Numbered from the stretch's first letter, positions 35,301-49,671 are shown. The stretch is DNA of 64,000 nucleotides from Ipomoea triloba (GCF_003576645.1 NC_044917.1:2684156-2748155), one strand, 5' to 3'. The notes: a model not told the origin generated them from the sequence alone. Translations and numbers: made by a program.

Positions 35301-38300
35301 ACAGAAACCTAGAATCATTGGAACATTCTTCAAACCCAGAATCAGGTACAGCTCCTAACAGTATTAAATCTGATTCTGTTTCTTACAACAAAATTAGAGG
35401 CCCTATTTTAACGACAATAGATGCTTGCTAAATGGGAGACTTGGGTTGACTATGTCACTTTCAAGGCATATTGATGAGGCCCAAATCCACCAATTCCATA
35501 ATCTACCAAATAAAGAAGCTTGATAAATATCATTAGGAAGAGGACATTTCATGTTTTGTGTAGTATTAAAAATGGACACATACATGTAATAAAAAGATAA
35601 TGAGCTTAGAATTTAATCAATAACTTACAAAAGATAGATTGAAACAAAAGAATATAAATACATAAATAAAAGTTGTTCTTGCAATTTAATAATCAACACT
35701 TCTCTTGAGAACCTGTTTTGATTGCATTAGTGGAGACAAACAGGAAGAGACAGCTCGTTGAACAGCTTCAGAAGGAGTGTTCAGAACATCCAGCAACTTT
35801 TCAACAACAGCATGGACCTTAGGATCATCCTATTCCAAAATCCAAAATATACATGTCAAAGAGTACCCGAATGGTAGTTTAACACCTCTGTTACTTTAGA
35901 TAATATACATAACACACTAATTTCCCACCTTTGCCAAATGCTTTGCCAAAGCACCAGTAAATATCACAACACCTTCACGCACCAAATCATATTTCTCTTC
36001 ATCAGATGCCTGGACAATAACACAAGTATTTGGTCATGAACAGTTCTAGTTTAATCACCTTTCATTAAATTTGCTGCCTTCACAACTTAATAGAATAAAA
36101 AGGGGAAAACAGAGTATGGAAATTTGTTTTCCATTTTTCCAATCTTGAAGTTGGAAAATCAGAAAATTAAAATTAAAAAATAAAAAGACTTCAAAAGGAA
36201 AAGACGGATAAAAAGTACTCCCCCCCCCCCCGGTATTGGTCATCCGCCTTTTTCCATTTGGAAAACAATTTGCCCATTTTCCTGTTGGAAGAATGGAGAA
36301 TATTTTTCCTTTTTCCAGTTGGAGAATATTTCGACTTGAATACAAACTCTACTTTTCCATTTCTGTTTTCTATTTTTCCAAAAGAATGGAAATTTTCGGT
36401 GTAGATCACACCCTTAAATACCATAAAGAATGCAAAAGCATACACAAATGTATGAGAGTAGTGCAATTAACTAGCCAAATAATAGGATGTTCAAAGCAAA
36501 GGCTCCAGAAACACAACCTTTTTGTTCAAGTAGTTTTCGAAAATTGGGAATAGCAGGGACACATTATCATTCCCATGCTTGTCAATAATCAGTATACCAG
36601 CATTAATCATTCTTCCCCTAACATCCACATTAGGATCAGCCTGCAACTCAATAGCATCCATATTGTTACAAAGTTCAGAGCCATTAAAACGAACAAAATT
36701 TAAAAATAAGTAAATAAATAAATAAAGCTCCTAAAATTTCCATGGATAACATGAAAAGACATAGATCAGTTATTTATCCGGATGTCAATGAAACCAAAGG
36801 AAATGTAAGGGAAGTCATAATATCTTTTCTGACCAAAGAAATGTCACTATATCAGTATAGAAACAGATAAGTTATAGATTCAAATTAACATTACAGAACC
36901 CAATTAACCTCACTTGATTCATAGAAAAGTAGGGACATATTTAGTAACCAAAGAATTCACCAGTTCTCTGGACAATTGGAAGGTAAAAAAATGGAAAACA
37001 AAGCTTTCTGTTCAACCTACCCAAGACCACTATGTTAAGTGCAAGCAGCACACTAATTGTCATCCTTTATTAATGAAATTTTATTTGCACTTATTTTTTT
37101 GTACTAGGCTTCAAACCACACAATCCAGAGAAACCAATTTAAAGCAGTCAACAAATTTCTCAATATTACTGAACCAGAACATTAATTGTCATCCAGTGGA
37201 CCAGTAGACAGTTCTAATTCTTTAAGACTTAACAGAACCATAAACTTAAATGACTCAACCAGATTTCTCATACTATTTCAAAGAGAGAGAGAGAGAGCTA
37301 AGCATGAAGAACAAACTTAAAGCATGTAATGATAATACATAGCCCGTTCGTCAGGAAGGAGCACATCAAGATGCCAACTACATAGCAAACATGTAAGCCT
37401 TGTATATAACAACAAAATAAAAGATTACCAGTGCTCGTGATATTAGGAATGTCATAACAACAGGAAGATCTTTGGTTCTAAGCACATCAGCCACAGAATG
37501 TAAAGCCAATGCTATCCCTTGTCTGCCGATCCAACCAGCATCAATAGTGTCCTCAGAAAAACCAGCATCACGGATATACAATGAGAATAAAGTTGATAAT
37601 GACTCCTATATCAATATCCAAATCATGGCAAAAAATGCATTAGCAGGTTGAAAATTGGTGGTCTTTTCCAAAAAGCAAGGCAAGTTAAATCACCTGTATT
37701 GTATCCGGATTTTCATCTAAAGCTGCAGCTAATGCTTCAGCAGCAGCAACCCTAACATTAAAGTTGATGTTTGAAAGTGCCTTAAAGATTCCTGAATAAT
37801 CAGTCCCCAAGTCATATCCATAGTGGTCCCATATGTCTTCTGCAGCTTCAGCAACCGACTGCAAAAAAAACTCAAGATTTTACTATGGGTAGAAAAACGA
37901 AGAAATTTCACATTTTAAAAAATATGGCATTTTCAAGATTTTACTATGGGTAGAAAGAATAGATTGAAACCATGGCATAGCATAGAACTTTGAGAATGCA
38001 ACAGAAGGTTGACATCATGGAGAAGGCAATGACAACCACAAATGGTGACAATTAGTGCAACCTCCTTTATAGCTTAGAAGCCCAATCTCCAATGCAACAT
38101 CACCATACTAAGCCATGTTGATGACTTGAAACACTAAAAGGTATGCAAAAAACACTCTATACTTACAAGTCTGCACTGCTTCAATTTTAAAGTTTAGGAC
38201 TTTAAAGTCATGATCTAGAACTAGTTACTATACATCCAATTCAAGCATCATTTCTTAACATATCTGGGTATTTTATGGAATCTCAAATTCTCCCTACAAC

Positions 38301-41300
38301 TATCAACTTCTCATTTCAACAAGGATATGCTCTCGAAATTATTACCTATAATTCAAACAAAACCTGTATATCGTTTCAGTCAGGACTTTCTCTTGAAGTC
38401 ATTACACTAAATTGAAAGTTTAGACCTACATTAAGTTTGAACCTAACGTTTGAATATTTGAACAACACTTGTCTCTGCAAACTATCAATCACTACGAAGC
38501 CCTCTACTAAAACCAAGATGTAACCGCCTGCTAAATAAATGAAGTACTCAAAAACTGTGCAAGCAATCAGCATGAAAAAATAATAGATCTCTCTGCAAAA
38601 AAATTGACCTTTTCAGGATCATGTAAAGCAAGCCATATGCTGGTTGCAACTTCAATATTTTCAGGAATAGAGTGGCCAGCAAGGGCAGGAACGCATTTAA
38701 CTGCATTTAAGCATGCCATTCTTACATGAACATCTTTGGCATAAACACCCGAAAGGGCCTGCAGGGAGAACGTAGCAACAAGCATGAGATGTTATACATG
38801 ATAACTTGAAGAAGAAACTAATATTCATTACACGTACTGGTGCCACTTCTGCTGCTGACAAACCTAGACACAATTCATTTAGTGATGGTCCAATGGAAGC
38901 TTGATAAGCAGGAACAACACCAAGAACATGATATAGAACCTGCAGATGAAAGCATGAGAATAAGAGATCAATTAGAAAATAATATTACAATCACACATAA
39001 TAACACAATGGCAAATGAGCCAGAGCCAAGGACGTAACTGATAGCATTCGAACCCTAGGAAGGGGTAAAACAGGATCCAAATGTAAGAAAATTATCTGGA
39101 GAACATCTTCATGCAGCCTCATCTTCTTAGAACTCAGCAATATCCTCTCCATTATCTGCATACCAAGAGGGAAGTGAAAGGAAATGAATAAAAGAAAGGA
39201 AAAAACAAACATTAATAATAATAATAATAAAGAGTCAAATAATGTTCGTTCAAAAAATAAGTTAACTTACTGGGAAAATAAAAGTAAACGAATCCACAGG
39301 AAGAGACCCAGATTTACATGAAAACGATAAGCCATTTACTACTCGCTCAAAGAGACCAGGCTTTTCATTGGCCTCCTCACTGGCAGACGGAAATAGTGCC
39401 CATAGGACATTGGCATCCTCTGTCCTAATTAGACGCAAAGCAGTGGCAATTTCAAGAGCCCAGTTGGAGAGAGGAGAGGCAACACAATTTGAGAGCTTCA
39501 CCAGCGCATCATATGCCACATCACCAACTATTGGTGAACATAATAGAGGATCGATAAGCTTGAACTATAATCATAGTGCAACAACAAAAGTTAATTTTTT
39601 TGAGGAAAGAAAAGTAACAAAGTATAATGAAGATTACATATTTACATCCCAAAATTATCACTTCTATTTTATATTATTCTAAATACAAACCAGACACCCA
39701 AAGTTTAACAGTCAAAAAGTGATCTTTTTAGTAGTATACTATATATAATTACATATAATTGTATAAATGGCATTCTAGCACACTGAATGGTATAAATCAC
39801 AAGTTTTTGGTACATCTAAACGGAATGAGGATTAAACCTGAGACCTTCTACCTAGAGTAGCAAACTTATGAAAGTAGATTATAAAGTCTTTAGCAGCATA
39901 AATCACAATATAAGTTATTTTCCCCTCTAATCTGGTTCTTTTCAGTTTTCATTTTGGCTGTGCAACCCAAGGTGTATCACAAATATTTCCTGACTGTTAG
40001 TCAAATCTACAGATGAATTAAAAAGCAGACCCACAGAATACTGACCAAATAAGGTAGCTGACTATGTGTGAAAACACGATTGGCTATGGCCATTTCTCCT
40101 AGAGCTTTCAGCATTGAAGAGAGATGATTTTGCACAATCATCACGCTTTCTCGTATGCAGGCTTCCTCCCTAAGCTGCATGTCGCGTGCCTCTTCCTTAG
40201 CTGTCTTTCCCTTATCCTTGTCCTTGTCTAAAAGAGGGAAATAAAAATATAAATAAAATAGTTAAAACAATTGCTATTATAAAACCAAAATTTTTAGGCT
40301 ATTTAGAACAATTATGAGTATAGAATTAAATTTTAAATGATGCAACAAATAATTGTAGCAAAATGACCAACCAGATTTCTTAGTTGACTTTCCACCATCC
40401 TTTTTCCCTAGAACAGTGGCATCTTTGCTAGAAAGCTCGCGTCTTGGCAAACGATTAGAATTTCCTTTGTCCTGCCACAAGCTCAAAGTCAATGAGGAAA
40501 GCAGAGGGAAAAGATTTACTCTCAAAAAGAGAACACACAGACATACAGAAAAGAAGAAAAGGTAAATGCAGTTACCAGGTCATCATTGCTATCATAGGCT
40601 CGGAAACGGCCTTTCGGTTGTTTTGTGTTCTTAGCTGAAATGGATTCAGCAATATAAACTCCTTGCTCAGTGGAAAGCGTCCCTTCAGGAGTACGAAAGA
40701 TCTGAAGAAAAGAATACAAGCATGAGAAAGCTGGTTGTAGTACATACAGAGAACATAAATTAGAGCATCTAAAGCTAAGTAAAAACTAAAAGATAATGGT
40801 ATCTTTTAGATTTGGCATTTACAGTGAGGATGATAGGCTTTTTTAGCACTCAAAAACAATACATTTCCTTTCACATATAAAAGACTTGGATTTAATACAC
40901 TTGAAGTGTAAAGAAGATGCTACAATTATAGGTGCCACAAACACATGAATGATAAAAAACCACTCTAATAAAGATGAAATCAGGTAAATGACAGAAAAAT
41001 TAATAATGATTTCAAAGAACAGAAGTGCAATTATCCTTTCATAATTGATCTACATCTTGAAGGGTAAGAATCGACCTGAATGTCATTCTCTGAAAACATA
41101 TCATGTGCATGACGGTCTGGAAGGTCATTGAAGTTCTGCAGAAGATTAAACACAAGTTTCAACTCACAATAAGCAGTAATAAACTAATAAGCTAAGAACT
41201 TCATGAATTACTTACAAAAAAATTCATAACTTCACAAAACAAAGCAGATAACCTTAACAAATTCAGCATAAGTTTCTCCAGGAATTATAGACATCAGAGT

Positions 41301-44300
41301 TGAGAATGAGTTTATTGCTGCTTCTTGCTCAAAATGGTTTTGACTCATCAGTCCCCTTGAGCCCAGCAAGCCCTGGAAATACCACAAAGAGATTTTGGGT
41401 TTTATTAAAGTCAGCATTCGGCAATGGTTAAAACAAAGAAGTCCACATAAAATCAATTAAGTTATCACCTGACACAAGCCAGCAACATCAGTGGAAAGAA
41501 GATGAACCACATCAAAGCCTTGTCTCTGCAAACACTTCTGTACCCTCTGAGGAAATAAAAATGAAGAGAGCAGAAATATTAGACACTACAAGCATGTGCT
41601 AGAGTATAGACCATAGCGGAACTGAAAAATTAGGAACCACCAGAAACTGGGCATAGCCAGTGGAGTTGACAAAAATACTCAATATATTTTTCAAACATGC
41701 AAGTTAAAGATACTATTTATAGAGCAAAAAAAGAAAAGAAAGAGAAACAATATTTACTATACCAAGCTTCAATTAACTAGACTAATACACACACACACAT
41801 ATACAGAGAGAGACTGAAATGCCAAAGTGTTTACCCTCCACACTGCATTTCTCTTAGCTGAGCCAATGAGGCATGGATGATGCGAACAAAATAAAATTTG
41901 CTTGCAAACATGTGGCACAGCAGACAATGTTGCAGGTGATAAGACAACTAAAGCCTTGACCAAAACCTCAACAGACGGAAGGACTGGAACTTGGTTGTCT
42001 GGTAAGCTGTCTGTGTCACTATAAGCCAGAAGTAGTTAATAACATTGATTTTGAAGGGGGGAAAACATTTGAATAATGATTCAACATTCTAAGACTACCA
42101 TGAAAGAATAATAAGCCAATTCATTTTACCTTAATGGAATGACAATAAACAGGAGTACAAAGATCTTCAGTTACTTAGAACCTTAAATACTATCTTATGT
42201 GATAAATCAGTGATTTGATATGTAATTTGAAATGCAAACAGGAGAAGAAAATGTATCAACACAGCTTCTCCAAGATAAAGAAGGGTCACAGAAAGTTGAC
42301 AGCCAGGATAAAATTTTGTCAAATCTTTGGTGCCAAAGCAAACATCAGTGCATCAATGAACCCCACCCACCCCAAGTCAATAGGCAGGCATTTGGTTGAA
42401 AAAACATGTGCAATCAGAATCATAAGAATGGGGAATCAAGATTGGTTTTAGCAAAAAAAAATAAAAAAAAATAAAAAAAAAATTGTTGGTACAGAAAATA
42501 GGAATGGGAATCAATTATAATTTTGAACTTTTCTCTATTACAACATGGCATCTGAGCACCTCCTCCCCCTCCACCACCATCACCACCACTGTTCATCTTA
42601 TCTTACTGAAGAGAGGCCTCCAATCTTCACATTATATCCATTGCTCTCTACCTCAACTATTTGAACTAATCACATTACCAGAGGGACTGGATTCTTTGTC
42701 ATCTTTTCCATCTTTTTTTGCAGAACCAAGGAGATGCATACTATGTTGCATAGTGAACTTGGCTTCGTTGACTTCAAACACTGGTTCTTGAATGCAATAT
42801 AGACTTGCTTTTACTAATACAAAATAGTCAGAGTTTTCATCTTTTCTTTCAAGCCATTAATTGGATTGTATCTCATAGCTGCCACATGTCTACTTGATTT
42901 TTCAAATTAGGTCTGGTTTTCCAGTCATTCAAAGAGTGGATGTTGATGATTTGAGATCTTGTTGAAATAGGCATTTTTCTTTATAAAACCCCCACCTATC
43001 CAAACAACTCTCTCCAGCCTCTACTCCCAAGCCTACTTTCAGGGAGGAAAAGGGTGAAGGAGGCAAAAGAAAGTGGAGCAAGTACTTCCACCCAATAAAC
43101 AAGGTAGCAAAGGGGCTGAGAAGGTCAGGAGGGAGGGATAGTAGCGAAAGAGGAAGAATTACCATTCTTTCCATTGATTCAGGAGATAAAGAAAGGAAAC
43201 GATAAAGTCATTCCTTTTGTCTTTCAATACCATACCAAGCAAGTAAAATTTGGAAAGCTATCAAATAAAAATGGCCACGATTACCAATCCTACCCTCTAC
43301 CCAAACACTTCTAGGTGATCCGCTTACTTCAGACTCACCAAATTGTGATAGTTACCAGATTTGCTACAAGCAAGTGGCATTGAACTGTTGGAACTCACCT
43401 TGTTCTCAAAAGAACCTTTTCACCAACAGCGGAGAGATAATTTGAAAATTCAAGCATTATGGCTTCAGATAACTGTGGGATAGCAGCAATAATCTTTTTC
43501 ACAGAATTATAAGCTGCTCTCCGGACAGCCCAACTTGGATGGCAAAGTACAAATAGTATAAACTGCACATAATTGATTACTAATCAGCAGAAAACAACAA
43601 TTGAAAGAAAAGTGATGTTCAAGCATGTATTACTAATTAACCTGCACAAATGTACTGACGGGAAAAGTCTCCAACATCCTGCAGAATACACAAAAGACAA
43701 ACATTCATTTACAATGAGATTCAGACTTTCAGAGTAGGAGCACATCTTATATTGTTAGCAGTTATCCATATAATTTTATGAAAATGGTTCCGTTGCTATC
43801 CATCAAAAACATACCTCTGAGGATGGTCAATCAGAAGGGCCTCAAAAAGGTCGTGGCATGCCATACAGTCCTCAATTGGTAATTTTGAGGCCTGAAGAAT
43901 TGAGTGAATTATGTTTAAGATTCAAAAGAAAGGGAGCAATGAACTACATAGTGATTAAACGTTATCTGCCAAATCTAACAAGTATTCAAAGAAAATACAA
44001 AGATTCAAAATACCACTAGCGAGTTTTTGTTGAATACTTACCATAGTAATAGGTACCAATGAAGGTTCATTCTGTGATATTAAAGCCCAAATCTTTTCCT
44101 TCATTACAGTCTCATCTACAGAAAGGGAATCACAAAAGTAAGAATGCACTTTAGAGTACTCTATATATACACACACACACATAGAGATTGAGGTGAGAAA
44201 TCCAAAAGAAACCTGCTTTAACATCTATCGCAGCAATTTTTGCAACACAGAAAAGTGCATAAATTCCATCCAAACGTTGTGCTACTTTGGTGAAACCTGT

Positions 44301-45742
44301 TTTAACAAGCTGGAGAAGAGGTGCCAGCAAAGATGAAATCTGAAACAAGTACATTGACAGTTATATAATGTAGAATATAGAGACAGCCAGGAAACCCAAT
44401 ACAATGAGGCAGATAATAAATATTCAAAAAATAAAAAATAAAAAATAAATAAAATAAAAAGAACTATATATATCCCCTTTACCCGAGGAACAGCATCAAT
44501 GTTCTTGCAAATTAGTCGAACACAACGAAGATGACCTTTCCTCAACATTTCCTTCTCTTTCAACCCATTTGAAATGAAGGAAACAACACCCTGATCAATA
44601 GCATCTGCACATCTTGCTGCCCAAGAAGCAAAACAAGATAAAATTGCAAGCTTCACCTCTTCATTACCTGGATATGCACACAGCCCAAAACATAGATCAA
44701 TCACCTGAAAATGATAGAATATAAGTCTAACCGGTGAAAAAAAAAAAAAAAACAAAACAAAACAAAAAAACTTGCCATACAGACATTTAGATGAATGTCA
44801 GTAGGAATGACATACAAATAACACATAGACCAATAACATAAAAATCAAAACATACCATCATCCTTGTAACAGGACAAAAGAAAACTACAAATCGTCTTTG
44901 ATAAGCTGGTAAGATATTTTCCTTCAGAGGCATTAGACATTTCTTGCAGTGCATTAATCATACCAACTCTCTGGTAGGGAAACGTGAGCCTTCCTTCCGA
45001 ACCTGACAAAGATTCAAAACCAGTCAAAATGCTAACTAACAGCATCGCTTTATCAATTAACTAAACTACCCCCCCCCCCCCCCCCCCCCNNNNNNNNNNN
45101 NNNNNNNNNNNNNNNNNNNNNNNNNNNNNNNNNNNNNNNNNNNNNNNNNNNNNNNNNNNNNNNNNNNNNNNNNNNNNNNNNNNNNNNNNNNNNNNNNNNN
45201 NNNNNNNNNNNNNNNNNNNNNNNNNNNNNNNNNNNNNNNNNNNNNNNNNNNNNNNNNNNNNNNNNNNNNNNNNNNNNNNNNNNNNNNNNNNNNNNNNNNN
45301 NNNNNNNNNNNNNNNNNNNNNNNNNNNNNNNNNNNNNNNNNNNNNNNNNNNNNNNNNNNNNNNNNNNNNNNNNNNNNNNNNNNNNNNNNNNNNNNNNNNN
45401 NNNNNNNNNNNNNNNNNNNNNNNNNNNNNNNNNNNNNNNNNNNNNNNNNNNNNNNNNNNNNNNNNNNNNNNNNNNNNNNNNNNNNNNNNNNNNNNNNNNN
45501 NNNNNNNNNNNNNNNNNNNNNNNNNNNNNNNNNNNNNNNNNNNNNNNNNNNNNNNNNNNNNNNNNNNNNNNNNNNNNNNNNNNNNNNNNNNNNNNNNNNN
45601 NNNNNNNNNNNNNNNNNNNNNNNNNNNNNNNNNNNNNNNNNNNNNNNNNNNNNNNNNNNNNNNNNNNNNNNNNNNNNNNNNNNNNNNNNNNNNNNNNNNN
45701 NNNNNNNNNNNNNNNNNNNNNNNCTCCCCCCCCCCCCCCCAA

Positions 45743-45773
<31 letters not shown>

Positions 45774-47783
45774 AATTTCTAAAATAAATTAAAATTATTG
45801 CCAAACCATGACAAAATATTAAGTTAAAAAACTAACCTCCAATTACAGATTTGACTGCTTTGAACATTTCTTCAAGAGCATCTGGACTGCTAGACTTTGT
45901 GCTCAAGCATCGTATTATGGATAACGCAGTAGTTTTTCTTCCTTCATCAGTATGCCTTGCCTGTGTTAACACCACTGCAAGCATCTCAACAGCATATTTG
46001 CTCAAGTCAAGGTTGGCAGATTGTAAAAGGATTGCAACTGATTCCAAAACAAGCTCAGGGTTCCGTTTCAACATCTTGACAGACAGCGGGATGACAGTAC
46101 TTTTAAAATCTTCATGAGATAGATGAGTAAATAATGGAAAGAAGGCCTCACTTAGGCCCCTTGGAGGCTTTTCTCTTGCATTTAGAACCACTTTGGTGTA
46201 CATGTCAAGAAATACTTGCTGTATGATATAGGAACAAAATATTAGATAAGGTAAAGTTGTAAAACTTGTACTCCGTATCATTTACACACATCTTTCCATA
46301 GTTACAACTACATAGAATATGATCAAAGGCATAAAATACTAGGCATCCCCAATGATGTAATAGATCAATAGCAAGCAGATATTACCTTCCACTTCTCAAA
46401 TAAAGAAGGGTTCAGTGTTGAATATTCTAGCATCAACAGTACAATTTCAGGGCAATCCTTACATGAGATCCTCGAATCCCTAAGTTCTTCCATATAACTT
46501 CCATAAATATCTGGTAACTGAAAGAGAATAAAACAAAGTTAATAACTTTTTAAAGGCATACTTCAAACCAGAATAAGCCAAAAGTTTTAGGAGATGAGAC
46601 CTTTGAGAACAAAAAGAAAAATGTCTGTTTGCAGGCTCTTCTTACACGGAGTGATCCTTGCATACCAATATGAAGAATTGATGCCTGCACTTGTGCTACT
46701 CTACAAAATGCATTCTTCGATGCTGAGGTAAACTCACTTTCAGTAAGGAGGAGACAAGACCACTTCAGAAGTCTGTGACAGCCTACATGCGACTGAAACT
46801 TCAAATTCTTTTCCATAACCTGTACAAGGGTTGCTGCAAAACTCTTCATAAATGCTACTTGTCTCAGAGATTTTATTACCACATCATCTACTGCTTTAAC
46901 TGATCCTCGATCATCATAAACAAATAATGTCTTGAAAATTAAATCTACCAACACGGATGCCATCTCAGTCGTCATTTCTGCAGATTAATATAAAAGATTA
47001 CATCAGCATTTTAAGTATAAAAGATACAAATGAAAGTAGAGATGCTGCAGTATAATGTTAAAAGCATAGGTTATTATAACCAAAAAAATAAAATAAAATA
47101 AAAATAATAATAATAATAATAATAAATAAATAAATAAAAATATCAGTTTCAACAGGCACTTCATATGTCTCAACATCAATCCCTAGCTTCTATTTACCAA
47201 TATCTAAACAAGTATCAATATAGAGGGTAAATCATTGCAAGCCTTAAGTGTTATTTTTCTTTAAGCTTTCTTTTGTGAGCAAGGGTTTGCTTCATTCTAG
47301 CAATAGATAGATGCATAAGCCTCACTTTGTTCAAGTTTCAAGCATTCACATCAATCCAGAATTTTCCACCTGTTTACTAAAATAACTAACAAAATTGTCC
47401 CCATAACTATACCTAGAAGGCTAGAATATAAACTCTGAAGTCCTATCAATTGATAAAGTTGGTCTTTTGGCTTCCTTTATTTGATAAACTTGTTGAATTC
47501 TTCCCCATCTAGAGATTGCAAACATGCAAATATGTTTGCTTGCAACAAGGGAAAATATATGAAGCTATAGAGCATTATAATAATGCATATAATGCTGCTT
47601 GATATCCTCATTCCTCATAATTTGATCGTTTACCAGCCTCTAACACAACAATGCATATTTACTTTCTTGCAGAAACAGAGCATTCTCACACCAAAATGCA
47701 ACGAATAAATAGTAACTCCAATTCAAATGAACTCAGGGATCATAAGGCTAAGCCAAAGCAAATACACACGCGTGGAAATCAAG

Positions 47784-47818
<35 letters not shown>

Positions 47819-48120
47819 CATAACGTTTTCCCATTATTAAAATATAGATTAAAATACTGAAGATGAACAACAAACTGCTCTATAAATTAAAATTTATAAT
47901 TAAAAAAAAAAACTCAATTTACACGGAATAGATTGGTGCATATATATAGTGTAATAAGTAGTACATAGTACTTGCAAAATAGATTGTAAAAGTGGAAATG
48001 CTGACCTGAACCGCTGATAATAGAGGGAATCTCATCACGGAAGATCTGAACTCGACGCTTGGTGGATGAGGTTGGCACTAATGAATCAATGGAAACGAGT
48101 GATTCCACTGGATTTGCCAT
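23389..48120 (-). CDS. GCN1: GCN1/ILITYHIA HEAT-repeat ribosome-stress regulator
   Basis: Sixty exons join in phase to 2628 residues, matching plant GCN1. GCN1 binds collided ribosomes and activates the kinase GCN2, which phosphorylates eIF2alpha; Arabidopsis ILITYHIA also affects immunity and growth. HEAT repeats fill the protein; the eEF3-like centre includes [16 protein letters not shown] and [20 protein letters not shown]. Start MANPVESL; end DSDIDTSSG. Exons (high coordinate first in gene order): 48120-48006, 46977-46601, 46517-46386, 46218-45837, 45002-44856, 44667-44483, 44339-44213, 44115-44042, 43891-43815, 43678-43642, 43562-43399, 42018-41835, 41546-41469, 41372-41253, 41135-41076, 40701-40576, 40471-40372, 40227-40046, 39564-39271, 39155-39039, 38939-38838, 38758-38609, 37858-37694, 37605-37429, 36640-36518, 36009-35929, 35829-35713, 34876-34704, 34550-34473, 34331-34184, 33332-33210, 33050-32994, 32908-32798, 32723-32532, 32456-32283, 31361-31251, 31150-31081, 30864-30786, 30548-30446, 30376-30206, 30120-29998, 29901-29788, 28394-28288, 28198-28147, 28055-27949, 27859-27800, 27716-27602, 27440-27330, 27237-27100, 27022-26900, 26811-26740, 26446-26334, 26095-25937, 25826-25730, 25644-25462, 24493-24299, 24209-24030, 23931-23799, 23642-23564, 23431-23389. 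One intron (27238-27329) is GC-AG. The N gap is intronic. Confidence 0.95.
38348..38567 (-). repeat. About 220-bp dispersed repeat, copy B, in a GCN1 intron
   Basis: Partner of 17972-18182. It lies in the intron between the exons ending at 38609 and starting at 37858. Compared with copy A it has a small insertion near 38430 (net three extra codons in the open minus frame). No target duplication is obvious around either copy. Confidence 0.9.
45090..45723. other. Assembly gap (634 N) inside a GCN1 intron
   Basis: The gap is flanked by a C run on both sides (45068-45089 and 45727-45740), so the assembly probably broke on a long homopolymer. The exons on either side (45837-46218 and 44856-45002) join in phase across it to read KSVIGGSEGRL, as in other plant GCN1 proteins, so no coding sequence appears to be missing. 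Open frames reported across the Ns are meaningless. Confidence 0.98.
47787..47817. repeat. 31-bp poly-A run in GCN1 intron 1
   Basis: Uninterrupted A run preceded by a GC-containing ACACACGCGTGG segment. It could be a retroposon tail or slippage; no target duplication was found. A separate (TAA)n/(TAAA)n stretch lies at 47085-47140 in the same intron. Confidence 0.7.
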
Positions 48121-48940
48121 GTGTTAAAATTCAGTTCAGAGTTCAGACAGTGAATCGAGAGTCGGAGGTGCTCGAATCTATTGATTCTGATTGCGCCAAA
48201 TTATATGGCGTCCGCCGGCGGAATGGGTAGGAAAGGAGTCCAGTACTCTGAAGTTGAGCTTTAAAGTTTTTAGTTTTAGGGTTTTAGATTGCTAATGATG
48301 TGGTGAGGTGTAAGTTCAATTTGGTTCTAAGGTGATATTCAAATATAACCGATTTCCTTTTTATATTTTTTAACTTTTAATACTTATTATAATTATTAAT
48401 TTATTATGTTTAAAATTAATAAATAATATTATGTATTTATTGGATAAGTCCTAAGTTGAGCAAACAATTGATTTCGGAACCACAAAATTATAAGTGTAAT
48501 TTTTTTTTTTGAAAACAAATTATAAGTGTAATTATTTACATTGGTTCTTCATTTCGGCATGTTGATCCATGCAAATACAGGAGTACCTAACCACTCAATC
48601 AACCTTAAATTATTTTTTTAGAATGACTAAAAATGTGTCCTAATGAATTAATATCATTCAAATAATTTGTTAGGTCATTAATCTTTTAATATGTAAGAAA
48701 TTCAATCATTTTGGGTAAAAAAAAAAAAAAAAAAAACCATAAGAAGCAAAATCACAATTTTAAACAATAAGCTAGCTTGTATTCAAGCGTATCCTATATA
48801 TACAAGTATATGCATTTTTCAAATATTTTACAAAACAAATCTCATACATTATATGATTTAAATATCAAGCAAATTATACTCGTTATATACAAGTATATGC
48901 ATTTTTCAAATATTTTACAAAACAAATCTCCTACATTATA
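48121..48940. other. 5' flank and promoter region of GCN1
   Basis: No coding region. A GC-richer leader (48120-48260) gives way to AT-rich sequence. A segment around 48785-48850 (TATACAAGTATATGCATTTTTCAAATATTTTACAAAAC type) is repeated almost exactly at 48885-48925, a short tandem duplication with a spacing of about 90 bp. Confidence 0.45.
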
Positions 48941-48949
48941 TTATTGAGT

Positions 48950-49440
48950 TAATTACCGATTTGGTCCCTCGACTATTGGGATTTCACCACTTGGGTCCTC
49001 GACTTTCAAAATTGTCCAATTACATCATCGACTATGTTATTTCTCACCGAGTTGGTCCTCAGTCGAAACTGCCGTTTGTCAAACGTCAAAACTAAGGATA
49101 AATATGTAATTTCATTTTCTTTGTTGACCTAGATGGGACCAGTACAATTGAGAGTGAAGGTGAATGAGGCTCCGGCGGAAAATGCTATTGCTTGGAATCT
49201 TGCCGGGGAGAAAGCGGTCGTGGTAATTCAGACTTTGGAATGAGATGGTGTTTGGTACTGCTGCTTCGACGGCGGCGGCGCTCCTTCACATCTCCTGGTT
49301 TGGTAATCCACAAGTTGGAATTCTCTGAGGAGGAGAAGGGTCTAGTGGCGGCCTGCCGCCGCCTCAGCGCCGCTGATGAAATTATTAAGGGAAGGGGAGG
49401 GGGCGGGCTGATGCGGATATGGTGGTGCTAAACGAGAGGC
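48950..49440. repeat. One-ended TIR-like element remnant with GC-rich interior
   Basis: The left part carries phrases of the kind TTTGGTCCCTCGACTATTGG and GGGTCCTCGACTTTCAAAATTG, typical of terminal regions of plant non-autonomous DNA elements and similar in style to the MULE ends at 52.8 and 54.2 kb. A GC-rich stretch at 49150-49440 follows, with a 79-codon plus frame and no recognised product. I could not find a matching right end. Confidence 0.4.
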
Positions 49441-49668
49441 AGGCATCCTCGAAATCCTCGTTTGATCTCGAGGTCTCCATGTTCTTTTCATATGTTGTTT
49501 ATCAGCCATAGACTAGTAGTTATGAGTGAATTTCGTACCATTATGAATTTTGGCGTAATAAACATGGCCATTAATACACACCTCAATGTAATTTTTAATC
49601 ATAAGATATTGATGAGATAATAAAAATTGTAACATAAATCAAACACCCAAACTTTAAATTGTAATTGG

Positions 49669-49671
<3 letters not shown>

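Noticed and set aside
44282..44755. 157-codon ORF as one long GCN1 exon
   Set aside because: Phase and comparison with other plant GCN1 proteins require exons 44483-44667 and 44213-44339; the ORF ends are read-through of introns.
45053..45804. 240-codon ORFs spanning the N run
   Set aside because: They consist of undetermined bases flanked by poly-C read as poly-Gly.
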